Assembly (NCBI RefSeq): GCF_018343715.1
Contig: NZ_JAGYPL010000003.1
Span: 503,784 to 567,783, forward strand
DNA: 64,000 nucleotides
Reading direction: 5' to 3'
Source: Bacillus sp. FJAT-49711
Lineage (GTDB): Bacteria; Bacillota; Bacilli; Bacillales; Bacillaceae_C
The notes below the pieces were generated by a model. That model was given only the letters and a program-made list of their open reading frames with translations, was not told the origin of the DNA and did not search any database. The position numbers and the translations under genes are program-made. Below are positions 8,298 to 17,127 of this stretch, piece after piece (the stretch's first letter is position 1; each line of letters opens with the position of its first letter).

Positions 8298-8966
8298 TTA
8301 TTTAAACAAGATATTGACATGTCCATCCCTTTTTCCGATGACCATCGTGTCGGCTAAATTCACAAAAAGGCCATTCTCCACCACGCCGGGAATCATATTT
8401 AATGCGTGGTTTAGGTTCTTAGCATCGTGAATATTCCCAAAATCACAATCTAATATATAGTTTCCGTTATCCGTAATAAACGGAAGATTGTCTTTAAGTC
8501 GTAATGTTGGCTCGCAACCCAAGGCACTAATCTGTCTTCTTGTCATTTCCCAACCAAATTGTGTAATCTCAACAGGTAATGGAAATTCCCCCAAATTCGC
8601 CACATTTTTCGTCTCATCCATCACTACTACCAAACGTTTTGAAATAGATGCGATCATTTTTTCTCGTAATAAAGCTCCTCCGCCACCTTTTATAAGCTCA
8701 AATGCCGGATTAGCTTCATCAGCCCCATCTATTGTAATATCTATCTGCTCGATTGAGGACAGATCCACTAATGGAATTCCTAATTCATTGGCTAGCTGTT
8801 CTGTTTGTTTGGAAGTAGGAACTCCTTTTATAATGAGTCCTTGCTTTACAAGTTCACCTAGTTTTAATATGGACCAATGAACAGTTGAACCAGTTCCGAG
8901 ACCAACTATCATGCCATTTTGTATATAGTCAACAGCCTTTTCGCCAGCAAGTTTTTTGGCATTCAT
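8298..8966 (-). CDS. rpiA: Ribose-5-phosphate isomerase A
   Basis: RpiA interconverts ribose 5-phosphate and ribulose 5-phosphate in the pentose phosphate pathway. The sequence shows the phosphate-binding VGLGTGSTVHW near residues 21-31, the catalytic DGADE around 80, and KGGGGALLREK around 92, all hallmarks of the family. I chose the ATG at 8966 because GGAGAG lies 9 bases upstream; the in-frame ATG at 8987 has no site. The length of about 222 residues is normal. It is followed at 39 bases by the GNAT gene on the same strand. Confidence 0.95.
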   Translation of the reverse strand: MNAKKLAGEKAVDYIQNGMIVGLGTGSTVHWSILKLGELVKQGLIIKGVPTSKQTEQLANELGIPLVDLSSIEQIDITIDGADEANPAFELIKGGGGALLREKMIASISKRLVVVMDETKNVANLGEFPLPVEITQFGWEMTRRQISALGCEPTLRLKDNLPFITDNGNYILDCDFGNIHDAKNLNHALNMIPGVVENGLFVNLADTMVIGKRDGHVNILFK

Positions 8967-9123
8967 GTTAACATCTCTCCAATACATTCGTCCTTAACCC
9001 ATTTATTAAAAAAGAAAGGCATCCGCCAATACTTTTACTCAACTTTATTTAACCTTATCGTCCACATATGAAATCGGATTCGGAAACAAATATTTCCAAT
9101 CAAATTTTCGTCGTTTGTTCGCT

Positions 9124-9558
9124 TTAACTATTTTCATCAGACAGGATTAATTTTCTTAATTTATTCGTCATTTCAGGGGAAGTATAGTATGACGATTCAT
9201 CCATCATATATGTAAAGATACTCTTTTCATTTTCCATTCCTAACCATAGATGCAGGGCATGAGTTGGCAATGCTCCTTTTTCAGACGTATATTTAACCAT
9301 TATATCGAACTCAGGATTTGACACGTCTAACTTCCCTGTCTTTTTTACCGCAGTTGTAATTGCTTTTTCAAAAGTTTCTAAGGATTTTTTATCGTTAAAG
9401 GTTAAAAAGACATCCTCATTCATTTCTCCAAACCCTTTAGATTTTGAAATATTTACTTCTGATAATTCTTCGTCTAAAAGAACCATTGTTTCCGCAGAAC
9501 AACCCACTAATAGTAATGGGCATAAAATAAATGCTATTGAAAAAAGTACTTTTTTCAA
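9124..9558 (-). CDS. Small lipoprotein of unknown function
   Basis: The start is a TTG at 9558 with AAGGAGGA 5 bases upstream; a longer frame from 9597 lacks a site. The product begins KKVLFSIAFILCPLLLVGCS, a type II signal peptide with the lipobox LVGC, so it should be anchored to the outer face of the membrane. The mature part of about 125 residues holds no motif that I recognise; it resembles small Bacillus lipoproteins with a VFLTFNDKKSLETFEKAI segment. It stands alone between rpiA and the nucleotidyltransferase gene. Confidence 0.7.
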   Translation of the reverse strand: MKKVLFSIAFILCPLLLVGCSAETMVLLDEELSEVNISKSKGFGEMNEDVFLTFNDKKSLETFEKAITTAVKKTGKLDVSNPEFDIMVKYTSEKGALPTHALHLWLGMENEKSIFTYMMDESSYYTSPEMTNKLRKLILSDENS

Positions 9559-9611
9559 GATGCTCCTCCTTGTGTAGCAACTAGATGATAAAAACATTGA
9601 CTCTTATTCTA

Positions 9612-10670
9612 TCAGGATGAACTAGACTCATTCCCTATATTCATCAGCATATCCTTAAAGTCTTCAATATTATTAAAGCTGACAATTGGAACATTACTTT
9701 CTTTCAAAATCCTTACAAATGTTTCTTCTGCTTTGTTCGCTGCGCGTGCCAAGCTAGAGAGATTATCTGGATCGTAATGATCAATAAACTTCAAATTAGG
9801 ATTATGAATTCCAGTTTGTTCCTGAACATGATCGAGCTCAGCTTGAAGATTTGATGCCGCTAAAAAAGCACTTAAAGTATCTCCTTTTTCACAAGAATAG
9901 CGGATTTTATTCCAATGAGATGATAGCTCCTCGTAAAGCCCCTTAAAATGAGAGATAGGTACAAGTGGTATCATCTCATTTTTAATTGTTTTGAAAAATA
10001 CTTCAACACAATTTATTAAATCGAAACAAGCTTTTTGAATATGTTCGTTATCCTTTACTGTAACCACCTTTTGGAAGATTTCATTAAATCCTTCAGGTAA
10101 TCGCTGTAACTTAGAAAGTTCTTTAAGCATTTGCTTTGCACCAAAGTGAAGAAATGTATGGTTCAAAAGACAAAGTGTATCACTTATTTCAAAAAGTATT
10201 TCCCCGGCCGCTGTTAGATTACCAAGACATAGTTCAGCATAATTTCGCTTAGCAGCTATAAGATGTTGATTAGCCTTTTCAATAAGTTCGGGAGTGATAG
10301 GTCCTTTTTGAATCTTTTCGATTTGTCTTTTTAATTTATCATAGCGCTCCCCGTCTTCTTCGGAAGCATAGTAAACAAGGCGGGAATTTGCGAGTATAGA
10401 CACTCTCATATCCTCGAAATTTGCAAAACTTTCAAGACGTTCCCAGTTTACACCCCAAAGATCATTACCGCTGCCATTAAGAATAAATGTTGTTGCAAGA
10501 TTCCATCCACGCTCAGTGCTTGGAACAAAAATCATATCTAAATCAGAATTTTCATTTGCAGTACCATTAACGACTGATCCATAAATAAACAAAATGCTAA
10601 CATCATTTGAATATTTTGTATTAATAACATCTATTATTGACTCAAGCAGTTCACTATGGTGTTTTTCCAT
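9612..10670 (-). CDS. Nucleotidyltransferase domain protein
   Basis: The N-terminus carries the minimal nucleotidyltransferase signature IYGSVVNGTANENSDLDM at residues 29-46, with GS and DxD metal ligands, as in streptomycin/spectinomycin adenylyltransferase-like and MNT-fold enzymes. Residues 110-300 are helical and could be a substrate-binding domain. The substrate is not evident; drug modification or nucleotidylation of a protein are both possible. The start lies directly after the GrpB gene with a single base between them, so the two form an operon. Confidence 0.75.
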   Translation of the reverse strand: MEKHHSELLESIIDVINTKYSNDVSILFIYGSVVNGTANENSDLDMIFVPSTERGWNLATTFILNGSGNDLWGVNWERLESFANFEDMRVSILANSRLVYYASEEDGERYDKLKRQIEKIQKGPITPELIEKANQHLIAAKRNYAELCLGNLTAAGEILFEISDTLCLLNHTFLHFGAKQMLKELSKLQRLPEGFNEIFQKVVTVKDNEHIQKACFDLINCVEVFFKTIKNEMIPLVPISHFKGLYEELSSHWNKIRYSCEKGDTLSAFLAASNLQAELDHVQEQTGIHNPNLKFIDHYDPDNLSSLARAANKAEETFVRILKESNVPIVSFNNIEDFKDMLMNIGNESSSS

Positions 10671-10671
10671 T

Positions 10672-11199
10672 CTAACCCTCCTTCCTCTTTATAGACCATT
10701 CACTGGCCTTTTTGACCAATTCGTCAACAAATACTTGTTTTTCCTCTTGATACTTGTAATGATTTTCAGGAAACTGGTTTGCTAATCTCACTTTTAAATC
10801 CCCATAGCTTGCTGCATCCTCAGGATGTGCGATTAAATAATCTTTAAAATCTAAATGGGTTTTTATATTTACATGACCAACTTGATAAATATGTATGTGA
10901 TGAGTTCTATGTTCTTTCCCCTTCGGAAAGTATCTCCTACCTGCTATGCCATTCTCACCTTTAGGCTCATAGCCTATTTCCCGTAATTTCGCATTAAATG
11001 AATCCGTTATTTCAATATCCTTAACAACGATTAAAATATCTATAATTGGTTTGGCAAATCCTATTTCTCGTATCGACGTACTACCGATATGAAAGATATC
11101 AACTATTTTATCATTAAATATTTCTTTTAATATTTGTTCCTCATGTAAATATAAACTTTCCCATTCTTCTGTCCAAGGCAGTATCGTGGTTTTTCTCAT
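10672..11199 (-). CDS. GrpB (UPF0157) family protein
   Basis: The pattern VDIFHIGSTSIREIGFAKPI around residues 33-52, DILIVVKDI, and HHIHIYQ mark a GrpB/UPF0157 protein, a nucleotidyltransferase-fold family with unknown substrate. The domain is complete at 175 residues. It is the first gene of a pair with the downstream nucleotidyltransferase gene. A second GrpB gene lies at 15260-15832 and shares the same blocks (HIGSTAVPNLKAKPIIDI), so the window carries two paralogues. Confidence 0.88.
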   Translation of the reverse strand: MRKTTILPWTEEWESLYLHEEQILKEIFNDKIVDIFHIGSTSIREIGFAKPIIDILIVVKDIEITDSFNAKLREIGYEPKGENGIAGRRYFPKGKEHRTHHIHIYQVGHVNIKTHLDFKDYLIAHPEDAASYGDLKVRLANQFPENHYKYQEEKQVFVDELVKKASEWSIKRKEG

Positions 11200-11270
11200 A
11201 AAATCGATTCTCTCCTATGAAAAAGGCATTTCTGTATATATGTAGAAATACCATTTCAAAACTCATTTAT

Positions 11271-11687
11271 TTATTGCTTACTCACTCCACCGCCAAATGC
11301 AACAATATATCCATCTACATCTCTTATCGCAAATTCATTCCAATAAGGGTCTTGATTTAAACCATATGCTATTTCAGCGCCTTTTGTTTTAAATTCTTCA
11401 AACAATACGTCTACCTCATCCGAATAAGCAAAGGCATCCCATTGTGGTCCTCCATTAAAAGATGAAAAAGGACGAACATCTTCTGGATTACTTGCTTCGT
11501 GTAAAATGAAAGTTAGTTGATCTCTTGTTACGTGAATATGTTTGATTTCTCCAATTCCAATTTCTTCATAATCAAATCCCAAATTTCTATAAAAGTCAGA
11601 AGACCTTTTTATATCCTTTACTAAAAACACAATGGATGAACCGTTTATTTTTCCTAAACTCACTTGTATACACGCCCTTATCAGCAT
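11271..11687 (-). CDS. VOC (glyoxalase/bleomycin-resistance fold) protein
   Basis: A single VOC domain of beta-alpha-beta-beta-beta units is visible: SIVFLVKDIKRSSDFYRNLG near the start, HIHVTRDQLTFILHE in the middle, and a C-terminal WNEFAIRDVDGYIVAFG. Metal ligands of glyoxalase I type are not all evident, so binding or sequestering of a small molecule is possible. The ATG at 11687 lacks a good ribosome binding site; a GTG at 11663 is an alternative start. It is divergent from the marR gene. Confidence 0.75.
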   Translation of the reverse strand: MLIRACIQVSLGKINGSSIVFLVKDIKRSSDFYRNLGFDYEEIGIGEIKHIHVTRDQLTFILHEASNPEDVRPFSSFNGGPQWDAFAYSDEVDVLFEEFKTKGAEIAYGLNQDPYWNEFAIRDVDGYIVAFGGGVSKQ

Positions 11688-11747
11688 TTTTCTATTACAA
11701 AATGTAAATTCTACAAATGTCGCTTTATTCCTTTAAAAATTTTTCCA

Positions 11748-11792
11748 TTTACAATTAGACTTACATACTATAAAATTAGTTAGGTTAACTAA
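11748..11792 (+). promoter_or_regulatory. marR promoter with palindromic operator
   Basis: TTTACA (11748-11753) and TAAAAT (11771-11776) are 17 bases apart. A perfect palindrome TTAGTTA-GGT-TAACTAA (11776-11792) overlaps the end of the -10 and the start of transcription, the usual place for MarR autorepression. A near-identical site lies at 29195-29211. Confidence 0.7.
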
Positions 11793-11814
11793 CCAATTTC
11801 TGAGGAGGATTTCC

Positions 11815-12237
11815 TTGTACTCTGTTTTTTCCAAAATCAAATTATTGTATAAGCCTTATACACAGCAGATATTAAAAGTGCTTGAGCCGCATGAGCTGAC
11901 GGAATTGCAATGGGGCTTGCTTCGTTATTTACAAGAAGATGGACCCACTACTTTTTCAGAGATCGCCGAGTATTGGCAAGTAGAAAAACCTTCTGTTACA
12001 CCAGTAGGCCAAAAACTAATAGACCTTCGTCTTATTGAAGTTCTCCCTGGGAAAGATAAACGGCAAAAGGTCATGCATATAACGAAAGCAGGACAAACGA
12101 AATATAGAGAATGTAAAGCTTCGGTTGATTTGTATCAATCGAAATTATTGGAAGGAGTATCTGAACAACAGATTAAAGTTGTAAACGAAGTTTTAGAACA
12201 ACTAACACGCAACGTAAAGAAAAGAGGATTACTTTGA
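11815..12237 (+). CDS. MarR family transcriptional regulator
   Basis: The 140-residue protein has the winged helix of MarR regulators: LTELQWGLLRYLQEDGP, then the recognition helix region VEKPSVTPVGQKLIDLRLIE, then the wing GKDKRQKVMHITKAG. Such proteins repress efflux or detoxification genes and are released by small ligands. The start is TTG at 11815 with AGGAGGA 7 bases upstream. It overlaps the transporter gene by four bases (TTGA), so both are one operon under the palindromic operator. Confidence 0.9.
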   Translation: MYSVFSKIKLLYKPYTQQILKVLEPHELTELQWGLLRYLQEDGPTTFSEIAEYWQVEKPSVTPVGQKLIDLRLIEVLPGKDKRQKVMHITKAGQTKYRECKASVDLYQSKLLEGVSEQQIKVVNEVLEQLTRNVKKRGLL

Positions 12238-13425
12238 ATTCAGAAAAATTATGGACAAAAGAATTTATCGCTGTTTCAACGATCAACTTTTTAGCCACAT
12301 TAATGTTCTACCTGCTAATGGTAACGATCGCCACCTATGCTAAAAATGAGTTTCATGTATCGACGAGTACAGCGGGTCTAGTATCGAGCATTTTCATTAT
12401 CGGTTCGCTTCTTGGACGACTTTTTGCAGGCCGATATATTAGTGATATTGGGACAAAAAAGGTTTTTTGGTGTGGTTTGATACTCCTTACAGTCGCCTCC
12501 GTTTGTTACTTTGGAATATTTAATACAACTACATTACTTCTTAATCGCTTATTTCATGGCATTGCTTTCGGCCTTATGGGAACGGCAGCAGGTACAATCA
12601 TTGCACAAATTTTACCTGGCGATCGCAAAGGCGAAGGGATTGGATACTATAGCCTTAGTACGATTTTAGCAACGGCAATCGGGCCATTTTTTCGGTATTT
12701 TACTTATGAAATTAGATAACGGCTTTTCCATTATGTACATGATTAACGTCATTTTTTCTATAGGAAGTATGATCTTTTTAGCTCTAGTAAAAATTAAAAT
12801 TGCTGAGCCTTTAAAAGTAAATAAGAGCATCGAAAAAGGTCCGATTCTTTCAAGATTTATCGAACCAAAAGCGGCACCAATTTCACTAGTGGCGCTTGTC
12901 ATTGGCTTTAGCTATTCTGGAGTCATGTCATTCTTATCGTTTTATGCAGAAGAAATTCATCTCGTAACAGCAGCAAGCTATTTCTTCTTAGTCTATGCCA
13001 TCGTCATCATTTTCTCTCGACCGATCACGGGAAAGTTAATGGATACACGTGGAGCGAATATCATTGTGTACCCATGTTTTGCTATATTTGCTGTTGGAAT
13101 GCTTTTGTTTAGCGAAGCCACAGCTGGATGGATGCTATTATTGGCAAGTGTATGCATTGGCTTAGGATACGGTAACTTTAATTCAATTGCACAAACAATC
13201 GCCATAAAGGTAACAGAGCCGCATCGTTTCGGACTAGCCACTTCCACCTATTTCATTTTATATGATTTGGGTCTTGGGTTAGGGCCATATATTTTAGGAT
13301 TCATTGAGCCATTTTCAGGCTATCGCACTATCTTCTTTTCAATGGTAATTGTGATTCTGCTTTGTTATCCAATGTATTATTTTGCCTATGGAAAAAAAGC
13401 ACAAAATTTACTATTGAACGATTAG
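12234..13425 (+). pseudogene. MFS efflux transporter, broken by a one-base insertion
   Basis: Two frames together give a normal 12-helix MFS protein of about 395 residues. The first frame runs from a TTG at 12234 through FIIGSLLGRLFAGRYISDIG (motif A) to AIGPF and then stops at 12719. The second frame continues FGILLMKLDNGFSIMYM to 13425. The junction is a run of six T at about 12689-12694 where five would keep the frame (CCA TTT TTC GGT). It may be real decay, phase variation in a homopolymer, or a sequencing error. It is the partner of the marR gene. Confidence 0.85.
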
Positions 13426-13454
13426 ACTGCCCATATCTGGGCAGTCCTTTTTTA
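13425..13454 (+). terminator. Terminator of the marR-MFS operon
   Basis: An 8-bp perfect stem (GACTGCCC / GGGCAGTC, loop ATATCT) is followed by CTTTTTT, at the stop codon of the transporter. Confidence 0.9.
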
Positions 13455-13588
13455 TATTCGGATATGGATTTTATATACGATAGTCTAAATAAAAATGAAA
13501 AAGGTTATTTAGGTACCTTTCACTACTTGTCATGTATATGATTGTGAGAAGGCATTCCCTTCGAAATGTAATTTTTTTACTTCTCACA

Positions 13589-13617
13589 TTGCTCTTTCCT
13601 ATCTCACATGTTAAGAT
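13589..13617 (+). promoter_or_regulatory. Promoter of the hflX leader
   Basis: TTGCTC (13589-13594) and TAAGAT (13612-13617) are separated by 17 bases and lie about 25 bases before the leader peptide's ribosome binding site. Confidence 0.6.
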
Positions 13618-13650
13618 GAACTCAACTTTAAATGAACGGAGGGTTTCCAA

Positions 13651-13692
13651 GTGGTATTTATTAGACTTCGATTCCAAACTTTGAACAGATAA
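13651..13692 (+). CDS. RLR leader peptide of hflX (13 aa)
   Basis: GTG at 13651, with GGAGGG 7 bases upstream, opens an ORF MVFIRLRFQTLNR. The RLRF-TLN core is nearly the ErmD leader (MTHSMRLRFPTLNQ, from the literature), at which macrolides arrest the ribosome. The last codons form the 5' arm of a 9-bp hairpin (CTTTGAACA / TGTTCAAAG, 13679-13708). Stalling on the RLR codons should therefore change the folding of the leader and let transcription pass the terminator at 13789. Confidence 0.75.
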   Translation: MVFIRLRFQTLNR

Positions 13693-13752
13693 TTGAATAT
13701 GTTCAAAGCTCTGCTGTCTGTGCAGGGTTTACGGGATTGGTCTGCCCATTTA
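13679..13752 (+). promoter_or_regulatory. hflX leader RNA switching region with ACGGGAT element
   Basis: After the 9-bp hairpin at the end of the leader ORF come CTCTGC-TGTCTGT-GCAGGG (13709-13727) and ACGGGATTGGTCTGCCC (13731-13747). These match, in order and spacing, the erm leader at 5668-5722. A GGTTT/AAACC pairing that encloses the element, followed by CATTTTTA, could act as a first terminator. Confidence 0.6.
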
Positions 13753-13788
13753 GGAAACCTCATTTTTATATGTTAATAAAAGATGCAG

Positions 13789-13812
13789 GGAGGGACAATT
13801 CTCTCCTTTTTT
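13789..13812 (+). terminator. Leader terminator (attenuator) upstream of hflX
   Basis: GGAGGG / CTCTCC with loop ACAATT makes a 6-bp stem (one G-T pair) directly followed by six T residues, 150 bases before the hflX start. Its position inside the leader points to transcription attenuation. Confidence 0.7.
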
Positions 13813-13963
13813 GTTGTCTAATTTTTTTGGGAATATGATTTAATAATTCCCTATGGTGGCCAGTCATTTCTTTTTGAAATGTTTTTTTAGCATCCTTTCC
13901 GTTTACCCATGCATAGGCAGATCACCTGTGTTTTTATTTTTCAAAAAATCGGAGGGATTCCAT

Positions 13964-15217
13964 ATGGAAAGAAAAGCAATTGTTGTGGGTGTTAATCGAA
14001 ATAGCAGCGCAGAAAGTTTCGCACACTCCATGGAGGAATTATGTAATTTAGCTCAAGCTTGTGATGTGCTAGTGCTAGGTGAAATTACGCAAAATTTACA
14101 TCACTTCGATAAGACTTACTATGTTGGAAGCGGAAAAGTTGAAGAATTGCTTGCACTAATTGAAGAGACAGAAGCGAATATCGTAATTTTTGATGATGAG
14201 CTCTCCCCTTCACAAATTCGGAATTTGGAAGGAAAGTTGGATTGTAAAGTCATCGATCGCACGATGCTCATTCTAGAAATTTTCGCAAGCCGGGCTAAAA
14301 CAAAAGAGTCCCAGCTTCAAGTTGAAATTGCTAGATTGAACTATATGCTGCCGAGATTGGTGGGAAGTCGGGAATCATTAGGAAGACAAGGTGGTGGCTC
14401 TGGATTAAAAAATAGAGGCGCCGGAGAAACAAAACTAGAATTAGATCGTAGGAAAATTGAAATTAAGATTGCTTCCTTATCGAAGGAACTGGAGCAATTG
14501 GTGGCAAGACGCAAAATCCAAAGGAAACAACGTGAAAAAAATGAAATTCCAGTCGTTTCTTTAGTTGGTTATACGAACGCTGGCAAATCAACACTTATGA
14601 ATGTATTGCTAGATCATTCGGGTTTGGAAAAACACGTTTTTGAAAAGGATATGCTATTTGCTACATTAGAAACGTCAGTGAGAAAAATTACTTTGACAAA
14701 TAGCAAGGAGTTTTTATTAACAGACACCGTTGGCTTTATTAAAAAACTCCCGCACCACCTCGTAAAAGCATTTCGCTCAACACTTGAAGAGGTAACGGAA
14801 GCTGATTTGCTCCTTCATGTCATTGATTACTCCAATCCTCATCATGAAGAACAAAAGGAGCTGACAAATAAAGTTTTACAGGATATTGGTGTTGAAAATA
14901 TTCCAATGATTTATGCTTATAATAAATCAGAACTTCTTGATGGCCCTTTCCCACCCCATGAGGATTGTGTTTATATTTCTGCTAAGACTGGCAAGGGTAT
15001 GGAGGAATGTATACAACTGATCAGTAAGCAAATATTTAATGATTATATTTCATGCGAGATGCTCATTCCATACACAGACGGCACGGTTTTATCTTACTTT
15101 AATGAACACAGTCAAATTATTGCGACTGATTATGAGGAAGATGGAACAAAGCTGATTGTGGAATGTAAAAAAGCAGATGCGGAAAAATATCATCAATATA
15201 TACAAAATGTCTTATAA
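13964..15217 (+). CDS. hflX: GTPase HflX (ribosome-splitting / antibiotic-resistance type candidate)
   Basis: HflX is an Obg-HflX superfamily GTPase that splits stalled 70S ribosomes. The N-terminal domain (VVGVN..., YYVGSGKVEEL), the linker with GGGSGLKNRGAGETKLELDR, G1 GYTNAGKST at about 206, G3 DTVGF and G4 NKSE are all present in the 417-residue product. The ATG at 13964 has CGGAGGG upstream; a longer in-frame reading from 13853 lies in the leader and lacks a site. In Listeria a duplicated, leader-controlled homologue (HflXr) gives macrolide/lincosamide resistance; the RLR leader here suggests this copy has that role, which is inference. Confidence 0.93.
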   Translation: MERKAIVVGVNRNSSAESFAHSMEELCNLAQACDVLVLGEITQNLHHFDKTYYVGSGKVEELLALIEETEANIVIFDDELSPSQIRNLEGKLDCKVIDRTMLILEIFASRAKTKESQLQVEIARLNYMLPRLVGSRESLGRQGGGSGLKNRGAGETKLELDRRKIEIKIASLSKELEQLVARRKIQRKQREKNEIPVVSLVGYTNAGKSTLMNVLLDHSGLEKHVFEKDMLFATLETSVRKITLTNSKEFLLTDTVGFIKKLPHHLVKAFRSTLEEVTEADLLLHVIDYSNPHHEEQKELTNKVLQDIGVENIPMIYAYNKSELLDGPFPPHEDCVYISAKTGKGMEECIQLISKQIFNDYISCEMLIPYTDGTVLSYFNEHSQIIATDYEEDGTKLIVECKKADAEKYHQYIQNVL

Positions 15218-15231
15218 TACACTTACGAAAC

Positions 15232-15261
15232 AAAGCTGCTGAGAATTCTCGGCAGCTTTTT
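15232..15261. terminator. Bidirectional terminator hflX / grpB2
   Basis: AAAGCTGC (15232-15239) pairs with GCAGCTTT (15252-15259) around an inner GAGAATTCTC palindrome, followed by T residues, between convergent genes. Confidence 0.85.
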
Positions 15262-15832
15262 ATGGTGATTTGCTCGGATCAGTTCCATATAAATTTGATA
15301 GCTCGCAACTTTTAAACCATGCCAGAGCCCTTTGTTCGAGTCCTTTTACAAATTCCTCTTTACCAAGACTGTAGCCTTCAATATCTTTGGGGAACTGTAT
15401 AGCTAGTTGTGCCTTTAATTTTCCATATGCAAATGCTTCATTCCCATGTGATCTTAAATAATCCCGTACTGCTAAATGACGTTCAATTTCTATTGTGTTA
15501 TCAGCTTGAAAAATATGTACTTGATGTGTTCTGTTTTCTCCTCCCTTTCGAAAATATCTTCTTCCCTTCATTCCAAATTCACCAAGTGGTTCATAGCCAA
15601 TCCCAATCATTTTTCCATTAAATTGGTCAACCACATCAATATTTTTAACGATTGGCATAATGTCTATAATTGGCTTTGCTTTTAAATTAGGTACCGCTGT
15701 ACTGCCAATATGATGAATGTTCACAAGTTCATTTTTAAAAACTTCTAGTATTTCATTTGCTTCTCGTTTATATAAATCTGGCCATCTTTCATTATAATCG
15801 ATCACAATAACATTCATTGCACGATTCACCAT
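15260..15832 (-). CDS. GrpB (UPF0157) family protein, second copy
   Basis: HIGSTAVPNLKAKPIIDI around residues 41-58, MPIVKNIDVV, and THQVHIFQ identify a GrpB family protein of 190 residues. It is a paralogue of the gene at 10672-11199, with a longer C-terminal tail (SCELSNLYGTDPSKSP) that runs into the shared terminator. AAAGGAGG lies 8 bases upstream of the ATG at 15832. The family has a nucleotidyltransferase fold, and its substrate is not known. It follows the AbrB-family transporter gene on the same strand after 14 bases, so both may be co-transcribed. Confidence 0.88.
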   Translation of the reverse strand: MVNRAMNVIVIDYNERWPDLYKREANEILEVFKNELVNIHHIGSTAVPNLKAKPIIDIMPIVKNIDVVDQFNGKMIGIGYEPLGEFGMKGRRYFRKGGENRTHQVHIFQADNTIEIERHLAVRDYLRSHGNEAFAYGKLKAQLAIQFPKDIEGYSLGKEEFVKGLEQRALAWFKSCELSNLYGTDPSKSP

Positions 15833-15846
15833 TTGCGTTACCTCCT

Positions 15847-16977
15847 TTACTTTCGATTACCTGCCTTTACATATATTTCACTTTGTTTCCTCGCATTCCT
15901 TTTATCCGCCACATTAAAAATCAACCTAATTAAGGGAGGGATTGCAAAGAAAATAAAAAAAGTTCGAAACAGCTGGTACCCAGATACAAAAGATAAATCT
16001 GCATAAATGGCGTGTGCGATTACTCCCATTTGATCCATTCCACCAGGAGCCAAACTTAATAGTGCCGTTGCATTAGAAACTGGCTGGAGTTTTGTAAGCA
16101 AGACGCTTAATCCAATTGCCCCAAAAACAAGCATAAACCCACTCCCGATAGCAAGGCTAAATGTTTTTATTTTTCTAGGAATCTGGTTAGGTGTTAGCAT
16201 TAATCCAACATGAGTACCAAGCATTAACTGCGCCGCGTTAATTACGGTTGAAGGCAATTGAGGTCCGTGTAACCCATAAGCTTGTAGGATTGCAGTACCA
16301 ATAGCAGGGCCGATTAAATAGGCGGTTGGAAATTTAATTTTCGCACCAAGAAGTGCAAAGAGGATACATATGACAGCAAAAATAATAATATTAGGAAATA
16401 ATAGATTCCAGCTCGCAGTAGATAAAGTTGGGATTACAGAAGTGGATGTTGAATTTGCAACTGCTCCCGAATCGGCAAATATCGGAAGCAATACGAGCAG
16501 GGGCATTACTATTATAATGATCATTAAGCGGATCACTTGAGTAATGGTCACAATTGCTAGGTTAATGCCCTTCGTTTCCTCTGCCAACATAATAATCTGC
16601 GAAAGCCCTCCAGGAATACTAGCTAGCAGCAACGTTCTATAATCACTTTCGGATAACTTGGAGGCGACAAACGCAATTCCCGCGCAAAATAGTAGCAGAA
16701 ATACAGTCATCATAAACATGTACGGCAATTGTAATACCATTTCATGCAAGGCTGGTGTTGTCATTGATAATCCAATTGTATAGCCAACAATAATCATGCC
16801 AGAATTTCGAATCGACCTTGGCCAAACAAAAGTGTGTTTTGCCATGTTGGCAACAATCAGCACCGCAATCATTGGTCCAAGAAGCCATGGGACTGGAATA
16901 TGGAGGAAACTAAAAATGACGCCGCCCATGATTGCGGTAATAAAGGTAATGAAAATTTGTTTGATCTTATTTTTCAT
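15847..16977 (-). CDS. AbrB-family membrane transporter (PF05145 type)
   Basis: The protein has about ten hydrophobic segments and the internal duplication of the AbrB/AbrB-duplication family, with the repeated pattern PVPWLLGPMI near residue 28 and FPTAYLIGPAIG near 220, and SIPGGLSQIIMLAEE / LAPGGMDQMGVIAHA in the two halves. Members were once annotated as ammonia monooxygenase-like; their substrate is unknown, and regulator AbrB is unrelated. It is divergent from the aldo/keto reductase gene and followed closely by a grpB gene. Confidence 0.85.
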   Translation of the reverse strand: MKNKIKQIFITFITAIMGGVIFSFLHIPVPWLLGPMIAVLIVANMAKHTFVWPRSIRNSGMIIVGYTIGLSMTTPALHEMVLQLPYMFMMTVFLLLFCAGIAFVASKLSESDYRTLLLASIPGGLSQIIMLAEETKGINLAIVTITQVIRLMIIIIVMPLLVLLPIFADSGAVANSTSTSVIPTLSTASWNLLFPNIIIFAVICILFALLGAKIKFPTAYLIGPAIGTAILQAYGLHGPQLPSTVINAAQLMLGTHVGLMLTPNQIPRKIKTFSLAIGSGFMLVFGAIGLSVLLTKLQPVSNATALLSLAPGGMDQMGVIAHAIYADLSFVSGYQLFRTFFIFFAIPPLIRLIFNVADKRNARKQSEIYVKAGNRK

Positions 16978-17127
16978 AAGTAAAACCTTCGAATTCGTTT
17001 TTTCTTATTGTAAGTTTTTGTTTAGAACATTGTCAAAGGAAGCAATTTTCGCAAATGAGTCAAAGTTTATGAAATAGATTCCTATATATGGTAATCTTTT
17101 ATTAAAACTGAGAGGAGCGATATAATA

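Noticed and set aside
13471-13677. 68-residue minus-strand ORF in the hflX leader
   Set aside because: It is antisense to the leader peptide and promoter and has no start site.
13853-13963. N-terminal extension of HflX (MVASHFFLKCFFSILS...)
   Set aside because: It lies in the leader after the terminator, has no ribosome binding site and no similarity to HflX; the ATG at 13964 has CGGAGGG.
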